Shown: positions 23,051-35,460 of the stretch, piece after piece
How the letters are laid out: each line of letters begins with the position of its first letter
How positions within the stretch are numbered: the first letter of the stretch is position 1
NCBI GenBank assembly: GCA_016617855.1
Contig: JAECUM010001712.1
Span: forward strand, 22,702 to 86,701
Length of the DNA: 64,000 nt
Source: Megalonaias nervosa
Taxonomy: Eukaryota; Mollusca; Bivalvia; Unionida; Unionidae
Direction of reading: 5' to 3'
Translations under genes and position numbers: made by a program
The notes under the pieces: generated by a model
Told to the model about the DNA's origin: nothing
Database searches by the model: none
Seen by the model: the letters and a program-made list of their open reading frames with translations, nothing else

Positions 23051-24959
23051 CGACCACTCAGATGCTGGAATCTGAATGGATGATTGACGTCAATTCAGTG
23101 ACAAATCTGATGACAGACTTCCAATGGTTGTTATCAAATCCCTGAAAATTCAGATGTCATTTACTGATTGGCTGATACTAAATCACAGACCAACCAATGT
23201 CAAAATCGGATTGGTTGACATCATTTCAAGGACCACAAATCAATAGTCTGAATTGTGTCTAAGCGTAAAAGCTTGAGACGTGGTGATTGCAACAAACATT
23301 TGAATAGCACCATATAATGTCATCAAGCTGTTAAAAGTTGGCCTTGTAACCACAAGAAAATCATAGAAATATCATTTGAAATGAAGTTAGGGTTATAGGT
23401 GGGGTAAATGGGATGCATGACTTGTTAGTTATTATCACCAAAGGGAATTTTAGTGTGTGAAAAAGTTAAAACTATACATGTTTGAATGGAAAGGAAATAA
23501 CAGAATAGCAGTGCCAATATTAGGTTTCTAACCAGCCAGTAGATGGTGTGATAAGTTGGAAAACATACCAGTATCAGGTAAGGTTGTTGGGTTTCACCAA
23601 GACTTTGATTAAAAAATCCCAGACAACTAGATCAGTATCATGATAAATCTAAGTAACTTGTCATATTCCTGCTGTTTCAGCATCATTTAGTCATGGTATG
23701 ATCTGGGGGGAAAAGGGCTGTCCTTCAGTGGGGGCTCACCAGTTATTATGTACTTTTGAGAGAGTGACGTATGTAAGGTGAAGTTGTTTACATTTGTAAG
23801 ATGCACAATGGAGAGAATGTTGCCATACCTCTATGCTACTTTGATGTAATGTGGCAGACATTTCTTAGGATATTGTACTTGTGGAAATTGTACATGATCT
23901 AAGCACACAGTATAACAAATGGATGATCCCATGTGCTTGACAAATTAACCTGAATTAGTGAAAAGTACACTAACTTTAGCAGTCATTAAAATAGGGAAAA
24001 CGAATTTTGCTAAAGTAGGCAATAGCAGCTTCTTAAAGTGCAATGAACGAAAAACAAAATATCTGAAAAACAAAAACAGTTATTGGCTCTTTTTTCTACA
24101 ATTTACCTCTGAAGTCCAGGAAGTGAAAATGAACAAGCAGAGCTAGCAGTTTTTTTATTTGAGCACATCTGAAGTGAGCCCAAGCTGTATACTCTAGAAC
24201 CCAAATTACCCCCATCAATCATACACCAAAATAAAGGGAATTAAAAGTTCTTTTAACAACACCTAAGATATACAAAGTTTTTATAAAACAGCCAGTATAA
24301 CCAGTGAGGAAATCCTGGGAAATTCTCTTTCTTTAAAATTCTAACCCTATGCAAAATACGAAACTGTAGAGTGCCACCTCAGTTAGTAATGGTTAGCCAA
24401 TCATATTCTGCATGTGGGGAAAGGGGTGTGGGATTAAGATATATAGATAGATAGAGAAAAAGCAGAAAGAAATAGAAGAGAAGAGAACCAGAACAAGATA
24501 CAAGTTTCAGATATGAATTGGGAACTTAACTTACAAGATAAATTTGGAAAAAGAAACAGAGAGAGAAATACAAGATAGTAAATTAATAGAAAGGTTACCT
24601 AATAGATATAACAGAGTGATAGATAGTTATTATTAGCAGATAACTATAGCAAGAAAGCATGCAGCTAAACTGGAGTGTAGAATCTGGAGAGGTGGACAGA
24701 ACTTAGAGCGTGTATATTTGTTATAAACACTAGATTGCACTGGTCTTCCCTCAAGCTGAAGTCAAAAGACAAGACTTAACAGGTCAGAGTTTTCCTAAAC
24801 TGGACGATAGTACCAAGCCAGAAAACTTACCCTTCTTTCCCTACAAGGACCTATTTCAGTAAGTCTGCTGCTAACATGGCATCATTCCAAACATTGGGTC
24901 ACTGACAAATAACACAGACTACTAATAGAAGACCTTTGTTCCTGTGGCAAACAATGTTA
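23051..24959. other. Stretch without supported gene
   Basis: 23080-23260 holds a weakly repeated block (GATTGACGTCAATTCAG, GATTGGTTGACATCATTTCA). 24440-24620 is purine-rich (AGATAGATAGAGAAAAAG). No exon or ORF of substance. Confidence 0.4.
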
Positions 24960-25150
24960 AATGTCTAAAGTGCCTTGCCTTTGCAGATCCAGGGTGACCT
25001 AATGTTATGATATGAACCTGCCCCAAACCCTTCAGAGTCATGTCTGGTACTGCTCACCACTGAACCATTGCAACTAATATGTGGATGAAAACAAAGCTCC
25101 TTTGAATGATTAGCAACAAGAGACCCATGTGGCCTGAGATTACTCACCTA
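24960..25150 (-). mobile_element. tRNA-derived SINE, second family
   Basis: In minus orientation: an A-box-like ATGGTTCAGTGGTGAGCAG, a B-box-like GCAGGTTCATATC, then GCAAAGGCAAGGCACTTTAG. The open frame across it is incidental. Confidence 0.5.
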
Positions 25151-26289
25151 GCTGACATCTGCCTAAAAGTAAAATGCAAGAACAATTGACCAATAAGTCT
25201 TGATCAGTAAAAAGCTTTAAATGAAACCTTCTCCCAGTGCAGTGCAGTCCAGCACACAGTTGTGAAAGAAATAATTCCAAGGTTTATCCAGTTTGAATAC
25301 CTTCATCAATATTTCACAGCACATCAACATCATTTGTTAAATATTGTAAGACCTTTATGCCACAATGCTATTATTCAAGAGTTGGTCAAATTCTCCACTG
25401 TTCAGCATTTATTTAAGTTATTAAACACAGTGATATATTTAGATAGCATTTTTTTATCTTATGTAAATATATCACTATGTTTAATAACAACAATCATATT
25501 TGATCTGGGATCAAAATAATTTATATCACTGTCAAAGGATTTCAAACTAGGACACTGATAATTTGATAACTGGGTTTTTAATAAAAGTTTTTAAATGGTG
25601 TTCTATTATTTACAGCTGAAAGACCTTCAAGCCAATACACTTTCCTTCAAATTTGTTTGAATTATCTTGAGCAGTTATTAGGAAGATGACATTTCCCTAC
25701 TTTTGTTAGTAACTGACACCATATCTGATAGCAGATCACTGTCATTTGGCTGAAAAACACTATCTTTCTATTTATTTTATTTTGCATAAATTGAAAGTCA
25801 TCAATGGCAGGATACTTTATTCTCAAATTCTGTCAGTTGGTTTCTGAGAAGTCATGTAATTTATTCTAGATCTGGTAATAGTAGCAATATTTGATAGGGG
25901 GATTGGTATAATTTAATTAATTTGGAAATACCTGTTATAAAATATGGGTGGGAAGGGTCTGAGCAAACTCGGATTAGTCTGATGTGACAAGTCGTATAAA
26001 TGTTTTATATGACATCATTTGCACATCTATGAAAGATTTTTATGCCAGAATGCCTTCTATCAAATTCTTGATAGCAGCACGTGTTACTTTCACTGACAAA
26101 ATGGTGTTTGTGACTTTTGTAGCATTCCTCGAAAATTGGAAGTACAAAGGTCGACTGTTGCCATGCTTGGCAATTAACATACACCTATCTTTTCTTAACC
26201 ATTTCGAATTCCCTGACACCTAATCAATGTCCTCATAACACCATGTGTTCATCTGGAATGTGTCATTTTGTCTAAATCGAATCATTTAC
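25151..26289. other. Stretch without supported gene
   Basis: A 79-residue plus-strand frame (25984-26223) and a 59-residue minus-strand frame overlap the same bases. Neither has a recognisable domain. No splice context was found that would make either an exon. Confidence 0.3.
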
Positions 26290-26336
26290 CTAATGTGACG
26301 ATTTCGCTCCGCAATCATGCTGAATTCCATTGTCAT
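26290..26336 (-). CDS. Possible first coding exon of a minus-strand gene
   Basis: Minus-strand ATG at 26336 opens MTMEFSMIAERNRHI and ends at a consensus donor, TTAG|GTAAAT, at 26290. The surroundings (26280-26420) are less AT-rich than the neighbourhood, as at a promoter or 5' UTR. It is on the same strand and upstream of the crotonase exons, so it could be that gene's exon 1. No sequence similarity supports this, and chance is possible. Confidence 0.2.
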
Positions 26337-26659
26337 GCGGTCTGCTTCGGTGACATTCTAACGGTGCATGACCTAACATATGTTTCGAACTCTTGCTCTT
26401 AACAAACCTCAGTAAACACGGTATCTGCAGCAAAAGAAGACAATATTTTTATACTATATGAGATAAATTGCTATGATTACAATATGTAAACAAAATACTG
26501 ACTTTGAATTTATTACAGCAGTTTTCTGCAACTTCGTTAAACTTTCTGTTGTCATTGCAGATTGCTTGACGGGATTCGACTCAGCAGTTTCTAAACACTT
26601 AAATTCACGATTAAATTGTACTTTTTAGATACTATTTTATTGTAACACTTCAGATCACA

Positions 26660-26666
26660 ATTCCTT

Positions 26667-26697
<31 letters not shown>

Positions 26698-27032
26698 TTA
26701 AAATTGTTTAGTTTATTAATTGTCTCTGTAGGTTTTATAGAACCTTTAGCAATATTTTTTTTATACAATACATCACAATATAATTATGTATTTATTTATT
26801 TATTTATTTATTTATTTATTAAATATTTATTTACTGAAAATTGTTTATTTTTTTAATTGTATCTGGCAAGCCACTTTACTGCAGAGGAAAATAAGATGAT
26901 GACGGTTGCTTCACGGGATTCGGCTCAGCAGATTCCAAACACTTAAATTCACAAATAAATTTGACATTTATATATACTTTTTTATGTTTAAAATTCTCAT
27001 CACAATAAAATTATTTATTTATTTATTTATTA
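26660..27032. repeat. (TTTA)n arrays
   Basis: Three runs of TTTA units (about 26664-26700, 26788-26822, 27010-27032). The sequence around them is itself duplicated (AAAATTGTTTA and GGGATTCGACTCAGCAG / GGGATTCGGCTCAGCAG at about 26570 and 26914). Confidence 0.85.
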
Positions 27033-27289
27033 AATATTTATTTATTGAAAATTGTTTATTTTCTTAATTGTCTTTATAAGTTCTGTGGAATTTTTAGCAG
27101 TATTTTATAAAATACAGTTTTCTCATTTCAGGTTTATTTACAGCAAAAAATTATCTCTAATATTTTTTTTTCAGAATTTGTTCTGTCAAATGAACCATGG
27201 CATAAAGCAACGTCGACGACAATTGTTTTTTTTTAAATGCAGGAAAACAGAAACTATATACTGAGTTATGGTATTAATGTCATCGAATC

Positions 27290-27425
27290 CTAGTGTGAGA
27301 ATGTACTTATGTTTAAAAAAACGCAGTGTAAAATTGGTTAGCAAGATGGAATCGGAACCAGAAGAATGATGCTTCGATCCCTCCCTGGTGTGTATCTGAC
27401 AAGGCACTTTAACGCAAATGGCTCA
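27290..27425 (+). mobile_element. Degenerate SINE fragment, second family
   Basis: A tRNA-like stretch with GCTTCGATCCCTCCCTGG, then ACAAGGCACTTTAACGCAAA, which is the body motif of this family in plus orientation. Confidence 0.35.
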
Positions 27426-27664
27426 GCAAGATGCAGCCTATCAAATAACTTTTCAGCCTATTTAGAAAACAAAAGCCTTTCTTCTGAAATTAGAATAAGA
27501 CCACACTCCTGTGGTTTTCAATGTGCTTAATAAATCACAATATTACCTATTACATTTCAAAGAAGAATAACACATTTAGTTAGGATTCGTCTTCGATGCT
27601 GATCTTCGGATGACTGTTCCCTAAGCCAGTACATGACATATGTGGTATATTTATACTACTGTTT

Positions 27665-28140
27665 ACAAGATTTAGGAATCCCAGCAAGAATGATAAAAGT
27701 CTGTATACACAGGAATCCCAGCAAGAATGATACAAGTCTGTATATACAGGAACCCCAAGCAAGAATGATACAAGTCTATATACACAGGAATCCCAGCAAG
27801 AATGATACAAATCTGTATAGACAGGAATCCCAGCAAGAATGATAAAAGTCTGTATACACAGGAATCCCTAGCAAGAATGATACAAGTCTGTATACACAGG
27901 AATCCCCAGCAAGAATGATACAAGTCTGTATACACAGAAACCCCTAGCAAGAATGATAAAAGTCTGTATAGACAGGAATCCCCAGCACGAATGATAAAAG
28001 TCTGTATACAAAGGAATCCCCAGCAAGAATGATAAAAGTCTGTATACACAGGAATCCCCAGCAAGAATGATAAAAGACTATACACAGGAATCCCCAACAG
28101 GTGTGATACAGGTCCGCATACATGAGAATCCTCAGCAAGT
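27665..28140. repeat. 38/39-bp minisatellite
   Basis: About 12 units of AGCAAGAATGATACAAGTCT plus GTATACACAGGAATCCCC. It shares GATACAAGTNTGTATACA with the 32-bp array to its right. Confidence 0.9.
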
Positions 28141-28757
28141 ATGACACATTTATGTATACATCATTAGCATGCATGATACAATTATGTATACATCATTAGC
28201 CTGCATGATACAATTATGTATACATCATTAGCATGCATGATACAAGTATGTATACATCATTTGCATGCATGATACAAGTATGTATACATCATTAGCATGC
28301 ATGATACAAGTATGTATACATCATTTGCATGCATGATACAAGTATGTATACATCATTTGCATGCATGATACAATTATGTATACATCATTTGCATGCATGA
28401 TACAAGTATGTATACATCATTAGCATGCATGATACAAGTATGTATACATCATTAGCATGCATGATACAAGTATGTATACATCATTAGCATGCATGATACA
28501 AGTATGTATACATCATTAGCATGCATGATACAAGTATGTATACATCATTAGCATGCATGATACAAGTATATATACATCATTAGCATGCATGATACAATTA
28601 TGTATACATCATTAGCATGCATGATACAATTATGTATACATCATTAGCATGCATGATACAATTATGTATATATCATTAGCATGCGTGATACAAGTTTGTA
28701 TACATAGGAATATCCAGTAAGAATGATACAAGTCTGTCTATACACGAATCTCCAGCA
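28141..28757. repeat. 32-bp minisatellite joined to a truncated TRIM gene
   Basis: About 17 near-identical units of GCATGATACAAGTATGTATA plus CATCATTAGCAT, followed by a variant tail (28690-28757) ending in CTCCAGCAAAT. Internal palindromes GCATGC and TGTATACA occur in each unit. The same start and end variants are found inverted at 31040-31205, with only two 32-bp units between them. Confidence 0.92.
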
Positions 28758-29543
28758 AATTTAACTAAAGCAGTATTGATTTTCCTTCTGATTTTTTTAA
28801 TTCTAGCGGATAGGCCATTGGCTTGTGACTCAAGATCATTGATGTTTAATTCGTTTGATTCCATATATTTAAGTAAATGACTCTCCACTAACTTCAATTC
28901 ATCCAGGACATTCTCAGCTTTGATTTCTTGTAAACGAGAAGGGAGGTCCCTCTTAAAATCAATAGCACTGGAACAGGCTTTATGCTTTCGAAATGAGCAT
29001 GTACCACACCATGCCGCATTGTGATCTTTGCAGTAGAATTGCACATACTCGCTGTCATGTTCGGAACATGTAAAACCTTCTGTAATTTTCATTTTATCTT
29101 GTTGATTGCTTGATATTTCCTCTATGATAATAATTGTATGATTTTTGGACACTTTTTGTTTCCTATGAAACTGCAGGCAATCACCGCACATTGCTTCCTT
29201 GCAAACAGTACAGAGACGCCCTCATAGTTACAAGCGTCACAAACACGATCTACTTTCGATTTTCTTGGTAATATTGAGTGTAAAACTGTGTCGGTAGGAA
29301 AGAGCGACGCCTATTTAGTGGCTGCTTCATTTCGTTTGAAAGGACTAGTTGTTTGTCTACATACCGGGCATTGGATGTATTTGAGTTTCTCATGCTTTGT
29401 AGCTTCACTTGTAATGTAGGACTGTAAACAACTCTGACAGTATGTGTGGGCACACGGTAGCTGTCGTGTCGTGGGTATGTTGAAGTGTCCCAAACAAATC
29501 GGACATGGCGGCTCATCTTCATCTGTTTTTTAGATGTCGCCAT
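28758..29543 (-). pseudogene. TRIM-type (RING/B-box/coiled-coil) pseudogene, truncated
   Basis: ATG at 29543 opens MATSKKQ. A shift of frame after codon 7 leads into a complete RING finger (PPCPICLG, LPCAHTYCQSC, CPVC; all eight zinc ligands present). An in-frame TAG at 29311-29313 replaces the Trp of the copy at 43928 (SEWASLFP there). Then a B-box 1 with a deletion of about 20 bp near 29220, an intact-looking B-box 2 (CSEHDSEYVQFYC, CGTC, HKAC) and the start of a coiled coil. Similarity to the 43928 copy ends after KKIRRKINTAL at about 28758, exactly where the minisatellite begins. No NHL domain remains. TRIM proteins with these domains are E3 ubiquitin ligases. This copy cannot make one. 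Confidence 0.85.
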
Positions 29544-30477
29544 TATGAACAATTAAGTATACCATATCGTATCCAGGATACAGGCGTATTTAGTTCTGCT
29601 TTTACGGATCGAAATTACAAGCCTCTTCTCGTAATGACTTTCTTGGTTTTTCCTTGGGTTGATTGTGTAGGGCGGTGTAAAGATATACTGGTTCACGTGT
29701 CACAGTCTTTTAAATAAATAAAAGGTTTAGCCTATGAGATATAGTTGAAAATTTAAAATGCAGATAAAGGAAAGATGGCTATATGTTGATGAATGTACAC
29801 AAATGTGTAAGGTGGTAAAGAAATATTCAGAAAGCAGTCTAAATACTGCCAATGAATACTAAACAACATATCCAAATAAAGTATAACAAACTTGGAAGTC
29901 TCCGTGATCGATTAGAAAGGTACACAACTCCACCTAAAATCACACTTTGATTTTCATAATCCGGGGTTATATCCCATTATAGGCATTGCTGTTAATTGAT
30001 GATTATCGGGCAGCTGTAGAATAATTATTTTGTCACGACATTGTGAACTTGACTGTTTAGGGGAGAATGTACAGGTAATTTTTTAAAGGATATATGAAAT
30101 ATTTAGATGTTGATTTATCTCTTGGAAGAAGGCAAAATTCGGATTTAAAAAATTGTAAAAGTGTCATGGTGTAGTTATTCATTAGCAAATATGACTCTGT
30201 TAGCATAGGTGTTCCTTGGTAGGACTGCGAATCACCCTACGATTTTCAGAAGCGCGCGTTTTCTGTCCGAACTTTACCTAAGTCTCATGTGCACTAAATG
30301 TGCACTAAAGGTTTTCTCGTTTGTTGGGTGTTTTATATTTACTAGCCATTTCTAGAATCTATGTTGCCCGGTTATTGGCATTCCACTCAAAGTTTCCCTG
30401 CCTATAATGAAGCTAGAAAACTGTAGGCTTAATTTCAACACTTCCAATCTTTATCAATAGGCTCTATTCTATCAACA
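29544..30477. other. Upstream flank of the TRIM pseudogene
   Basis: No gene, repeat array or clear promoter is recognisable. GC-richer bits such as CAGAAGCGCGCGTTTTC at 30247 are isolated. Confidence 0.4.
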
Positions 30478-31205
30478 TGAAAGCTTTCACAGTATTAGCT
30501 GTAATGACAATTTAAACATCCCACTTTAGCCACTTTGGGCCCTAGCATACTTGCTGTATATCACGATACCTATTGTGCTACGCTCAGAAAAACGTACAAA
30601 TATTTCGCAATATATGTATATAGACTTGTATCATATTTGCTGGAGATTACTGTATAGACACACTTGTATCATTCTTGGGTTATTCCTATGCATACAAACT
30701 TGTCATACATGCTAATGATTTATACATAATTGTATCATGCATGCTAATGATGTATACATACTTGTATCATACTTGCTGGAGATTCGTGTAGGCTAATATA
30801 GACAGACTTGTATCATTCTTGCTGGTTATTCCTATGTATACAGATTTGTATCATGCATGCTAATGATGTGTGCATACTTGTAGCTTTCACAGTATCAGCT
30901 GTAATGACAATTTAAACATCCCGCTTTAGCCACTTTGGGCTCTAGCATAATTGCGGTATATCACGATACCTATTGTGGTACGTTCAGAAAAAAACGTACA
31001 AATATTTCGCGATATCCAGTTACCATATTTGCTGGAGATTACTGTATAGACAGACTTGTATCATTCTTGCCGGTTATTCCTATGTATACAAACTTGTATC
31101 ATGCATGCTAATGATGTATACATACTTGTATCATGCATGCTAATGATGTACACATACTTGTATCATACTTGCAGGAGATTCCCATGTATGCGGACCTGTA
31201 TCATA
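30478..31205. repeat. Tandem duplication carrying inverted minisatellite units
   Basis: A block starting AGCTTTCACAGTATTAGCTG, including AATTTAAACATCCC and TATCACGATACCTATTGTG, occurs at 30481-30617 and again at 30885-31020. Each copy is followed by 32-bp and 38-bp units (TTGTATCATGCATGCTAATG, TTGTATCATTCTTGC) that are the reverse complement of the arrays at 27665-28757. Confidence 0.85.
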
Positions 31206-31523
31206 TCCAGGTTGTCCAATCTCAGTTTAGTTCAATGTTATTCACTTAAAACATTAACATCATTCTTGAAATCGCTAATATGTAAATATTTAGACCACTA
31301 TTATTCAAATTTACCGTAAAGCCGTCAATTAATATTACTCAGTTTACATCACCTAAAATAAATGATGTAAATTACTTTTGCACATTAATTTGTATCAAGT
31401 GGGTAGGTGGAAGGACCATAAATAAATAGATGAAATTGTTCATGTTGACGATAATAACGAGAATGATAAAATTGTATTAATGATGACAGTTATTAGAGTG
31501 CTATAATAATAATAATAATAATA

Positions 31524-31562
<39 letters not shown>

Positions 31563-31625
31563 GAATTAAATATTATGAGTTTTTTAATTTACATTGTTTT
31601 TTAGTTGCCTAATTGTCTTCCACTA
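31206..31625. other. Unremarkable sequence with an (AAT/ATT)n array
   Basis: 31506-31561 is AAT then ATT repeats, a short palindromic trinucleotide array. Otherwise nothing is seen. Confidence 0.7.
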
Positions 31626-31840
31626 TATTTCTGTACATGCAACATTGAACAATGATTGGCTAGAACATGCCGCTCGGACTAGACATACTGCCGTACTAGG
31701 GATTGAACGAGGATTTACTTTGCTAAAAACTGCCGCGATAACCACCTTAGCTCTCTGGAATGATGCAACCGATCAGAGAGACATAGTTCCCTGGCTTTGT
31801 CAGATGCAGGTCAGACCTACTGAGGTTATCTTGAACCGCT
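31626..31840 (-). mobile_element. Possible degenerate tRNA-derived element
   Basis: In minus orientation, GAGCTAAGGTGGTTATCGCG resembles an A box and CGTTCAATCCC a B box, with a moderately GC-rich body. A 99-residue plus-strand open frame across it has no recognisable domain. Weak. Confidence 0.3.
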
Positions 31841-32046
31841 TTCCAATTATGACAAGCCTACGTTACGTTATATTACAAATTACTGGACAATAAGTCTGTG
31901 GACAAAATTCGCCTCGAGCCCAAGCTCAAACAAGGGAGCATCTTAATTATAAAGTGACCTAAAACGAAGTGACCTATCCGATCTAATACAAAAGCCTCAT
32001 GATTCCTTTTAACTTGATACAGTATGTACCACTGTGTGTTCATTAC

Positions 32047-32205
32047 GCGGACAGTCAGTAATTGTACCGTCATTGTTATACAGACAGTCAATAATTTAAC
32101 CGTCTTGGATTCACGGACAGTCGATAATTTCACCGTCATTGCTACACGGACAGTCAATAATTTTACCGTCTTTGATACAACGACAGTCAATAATTGTATC
32201 TAAAC
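32047..32205. repeat. 33-bp minisatellite
   Basis: About five units of CGGACAGTCAATAATTTTAC plus CGTCATTGCTACA. One minus-strand frame reads as an 11-residue repeat, which I regard as incidental. Confidence 0.85.
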
Positions 32206-34675
32206 TGCACGAACTCTGAGGGAGAACGAACTCTGAGGGAGAAATAATAACATGCCCTATTCAGTCTGAATTCTTTCACACATCACGCTACGCATGACAC
32301 GTAATCTAATGAGATAATGAACGATTATTATCAGGACAATTTTAAAGCTCACGTAAACTTATTCTAAGAGTAATTGAGGAGACAAGAGCAAGTGATAGAA
32401 GAAAGAGAATAAGTGACGAGCCACTAAAATCGATAAATATAATCATTTTATACTACTATTACTACTGCTTCAAGTAATGCAACTATTGCTACTATACTGC
32501 TAATACCAATGATGATGATGATGATGATGAATAAACATTCCTTGATGGACTCCTCAAGAGAAATGACACAAGCTTAGAAGACAACAGACATAAAACCTTC
32601 TTCACTGCTAGCATAGCTCACTCCGTATTAAGCGCACGTATCAAAAGTATAAATATTTGTAGCCACATGAGTTTGTTTTATAGATTTTTTTTTCGTCATC
32701 ACCATTATCATTCTGTACTATAGGACCATTTTGGTCCCGAATTTATTGACTTTTGTTGCATCTATCTGTTTTAAGAATCATTTGTTTTAAAAGATTCTGT
32801 TTTAATTAGGAAAGCTTGAATAAATATGATTTGAAACTTTTAAAATGTGTATAGCTATGACAACACCTATAGGTATAAGCACATGATTTTCATTAGTTAG
32901 AGTGAGCGCATGCAGTTGATAAAGCAGACTCTTAACTTTGTTCAAAAGAAGGGAGGTAAAAAAGAAAACAGAAAATAAGACAGACGTAACGTGCTATGTC
33001 TTAATTCATATGATAGCATTATCGATAATTGGATTATTTAGATAATGATTTATATATGGACTCGGCATGGAAGTCCTGACTTTCTTGCTTGCATTTTCAA
33101 ATTTTTATATGTTCGATCTATACACCAAATATTAATCCACAGCCCTTTAAGTTCTGATCGCGTAGACTCGAAAATCGAACGTGTACTTTGCTATGACATA
33201 TATCTTCATGTCACTTCTATTCCTTTCTTGAAATTTGTTTGATCCATTTTGCAAGACAAGGTTCTTCTGAAGTGTTGTAAAGTTTACAGCTCTTTATTTG
33301 AACCATGCATGTTGCTAAAACTTGTAAGTAGCTGTGTTACAAAACACGGAGCGAAATTAGGTGAATATGTCATTGTGTTTCACTGAATGACAAGTTTCTT
33401 ATGGAATGAAGTGGTTGTGTTGCCGACAATGACAAGTCATTAACATCAACTTTCTGGCGGTGATTGCGGCGGCAATAATATTTGAGCAATGTCGGGAAGT
33501 TTCCCAATTATACATGTCTTAAATGTGAACACAGAAAAGGCGCTATAACCAAGTTATATAAGAGCTGTATTTAAGTGAAACGTCAAGAATATATTACAAG
33601 AAATCAAACGTGTATATTCTAATACGCTTAGAAAAATATCTTGCAACACCTGCTTATACAGAGAGCTATGTGTTCATTAGGCAATTTACATTTGAGATAC
33701 CGATTATAACACCATTCATATCCAGAGTACCTCACTCCACTGATCACTTGTATATAAAAGTCCATTGGTTCCACCCTGATATGCTAGGAGATCGTATCTA
33801 CTGTGTGAGAGTTACGCGATCATATCGAAGTTCAAATTCGATACACAGCATTTCCCAAATAACACATATATACATGTCCAGTGGTTGTAGCTGATATGCT
33901 AAGTGTTCTTTAATGTCCCGTGTAAAATGAGAGATTCACGATCATAGCAATATTCACATTCTCAACACCGCGCTTTGAGAATCACGTGAATGTAAAAAAT
34001 AATGGTTTACTCATGGGTAGCTTAATAAATAAATAACTGAAGGCTGAGTGTTTACTGTGTAGTGTAAGAAACTATTCAATTTTGAGTTCCACAAGGTAAT
34101 AAAACTTGTCCAGGTAAACAAGCGTAACATACTTTCAGTCGACATAGAAACTGAATTTTCCATATTTGAAAAGGAGGCAGATCCTGTTGTGCATCGATTA
34201 GCCACGTGTTCCAGTAATTATTATCAAGTCTAGTGTGGAAACTTTGCTCTGTGTTGAGTCCACTGAACAAACACAAGAAATCTAAATGTGACCATTTACC
34301 AAACTTACGTTATATCCTTATTTAGCCCTTTGTTGACATCGATAAAGTAAATTATTTGTATCAAAGTGCTCAGTTTGTAATCTCAACTGATAGCATAGAG
34401 GGTGCTCGCCACAATAGGAACGACAACTATTGCAAAAGGATAGAAATATTTGTGTGTCATATTTAGATTTTGGAGATTACGTGTGATGGAATTCGAACTG
34501 AATAATTGATTGAGCCAAAGTGTTCTTCATTTTAAGTCATAATTTTATGTACAATGTAAGTACATCTTATTGAATGCTCTACTTTTTCTCCTCAGTCTTA
34601 AATTTACAGTGGGTGAAAGGATTTTTCCTACTGATTTTTTTTTCCGTGCCTATTGGCATTGAATTCTGTATTAAA
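32206..34675. other. Stretch without supported gene
   Basis: Contains a duplicated GAACTCTGAGGGAGA (32210, 32227) and a (GAT)n run at 32507-32529. Open frames here are short and featureless. Confidence 0.4.
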
Positions 34676-34678
34676 AAG

Positions 34679-34712
34679 AATATATCTATCTATCCATCTA
34701 TCTATCTATCTA
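34679..34712. repeat. (TATC)n microsatellite
   Basis: About eight TATC/CATC units. Confidence 0.85.
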
Positions 34713-34869
34713 GAAAAATAGCACACTGGATGGCACCTTTCTTCCTCCTTGAATCAGTGCTCCATCAACCCAAACATCACCAGCATCAACAGGTTTTCTT
34801 TTCGGCTTTTCCTACCATTTGACAAGTATGTATTTACAGACGTCATTTTTGAATTTTTTTGCTACAGAA

Positions 34870-35460
34870 ATGATTCAAGGTCTTGTGATGCGTCTTATTG
34901 ATCCCTAACTGACCAGCCAAAAGAGTTTAATGGGCGAAACTAAGACTTTTCTGTCTATATGACTTGGAACTACAATCGGATAGCTCACTGGCCACTCATT
35001 ACTAGCAGGTACCTCAGGTGGTATACATTTCTTCATATGGGCCCCATATTTAACAACATCACAAGCAGTTACTCCTGTGGCTTCAGTTTCGCTAATAGAC
35101 CTCTGTAACAAGGTGGAAATCTCTGGATCTTGTTCCTCTTCTACAATGAATTATTGCCGTTTGTCAACCTGGTTAGAAGAAAGAGAATGATTAGCAGAAA
35201 AAGGATCACTGTGATCAATTAATCTTGATTAATCCACACCAGGAGCAAAGATGATCTCATAAAAATCCTGACCAATAAATGTGTTGGCTAAAGTAGTACT
35301 TTCCTGACCAACATTATCTTCTACAGCTTTCGTTGCCCTAGCTCTAGTAACTGTATAAGCTGGGTATAAATCAGGGATTTCTTTCTCAATAGGATCGACA
35401 TTCTGATCCAAACAAGTTTTACGATGACTTTACGTTTGCGAATAGAATATTGTGTCCAAG
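34870..35460 (-). mobile_element. Ty3/Gypsy retrotransposon relic, pre-integrase region
   Basis: On the minus strand, short frames read in order: TVTRARA near 35350, DPEISTLLQRSISETEA at about 35090-35150, PPEVPASNEWPVSYPIVVP at about 34960-35020, and LAGQLGINKTHHK at about 34890-34920. This order is characteristic of the segment leading into the zinc-binding H2C2 domain of Ty3/Gypsy integrases. The usual His of the G-H-L-G motif is Gln. Frameshifts and stops separate the pieces, so this is a dead fragment. It is on the same strand as, and downstream of, the protease fragment at 39238-39510, as expected for one element. Confidence 0.6.

Noticed and set aside
22047..23075. ORFs with 15-residue repeats on both strands
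   Set aside because: Same cause, a 45-bp period.
27672..28174. 141- and 76-residue minus-strand ORFs rich in Tyr, Cys and Leu
   Set aside because: They translate the 38/39-bp and 32-bp minisatellites and change frame with each unit-length change.
28141..28690. CRISPR-like array (regular repeats of 32 bp)
   Set aside because: There are no unique spacers. The units are contiguous and the context is eukaryotic.
31594..31893. 99-residue plus-strand ORF as a gene
   Set aside because: No recognisable domain or splice context, and the same bases look like a decayed tRNA-derived element on the other strand.
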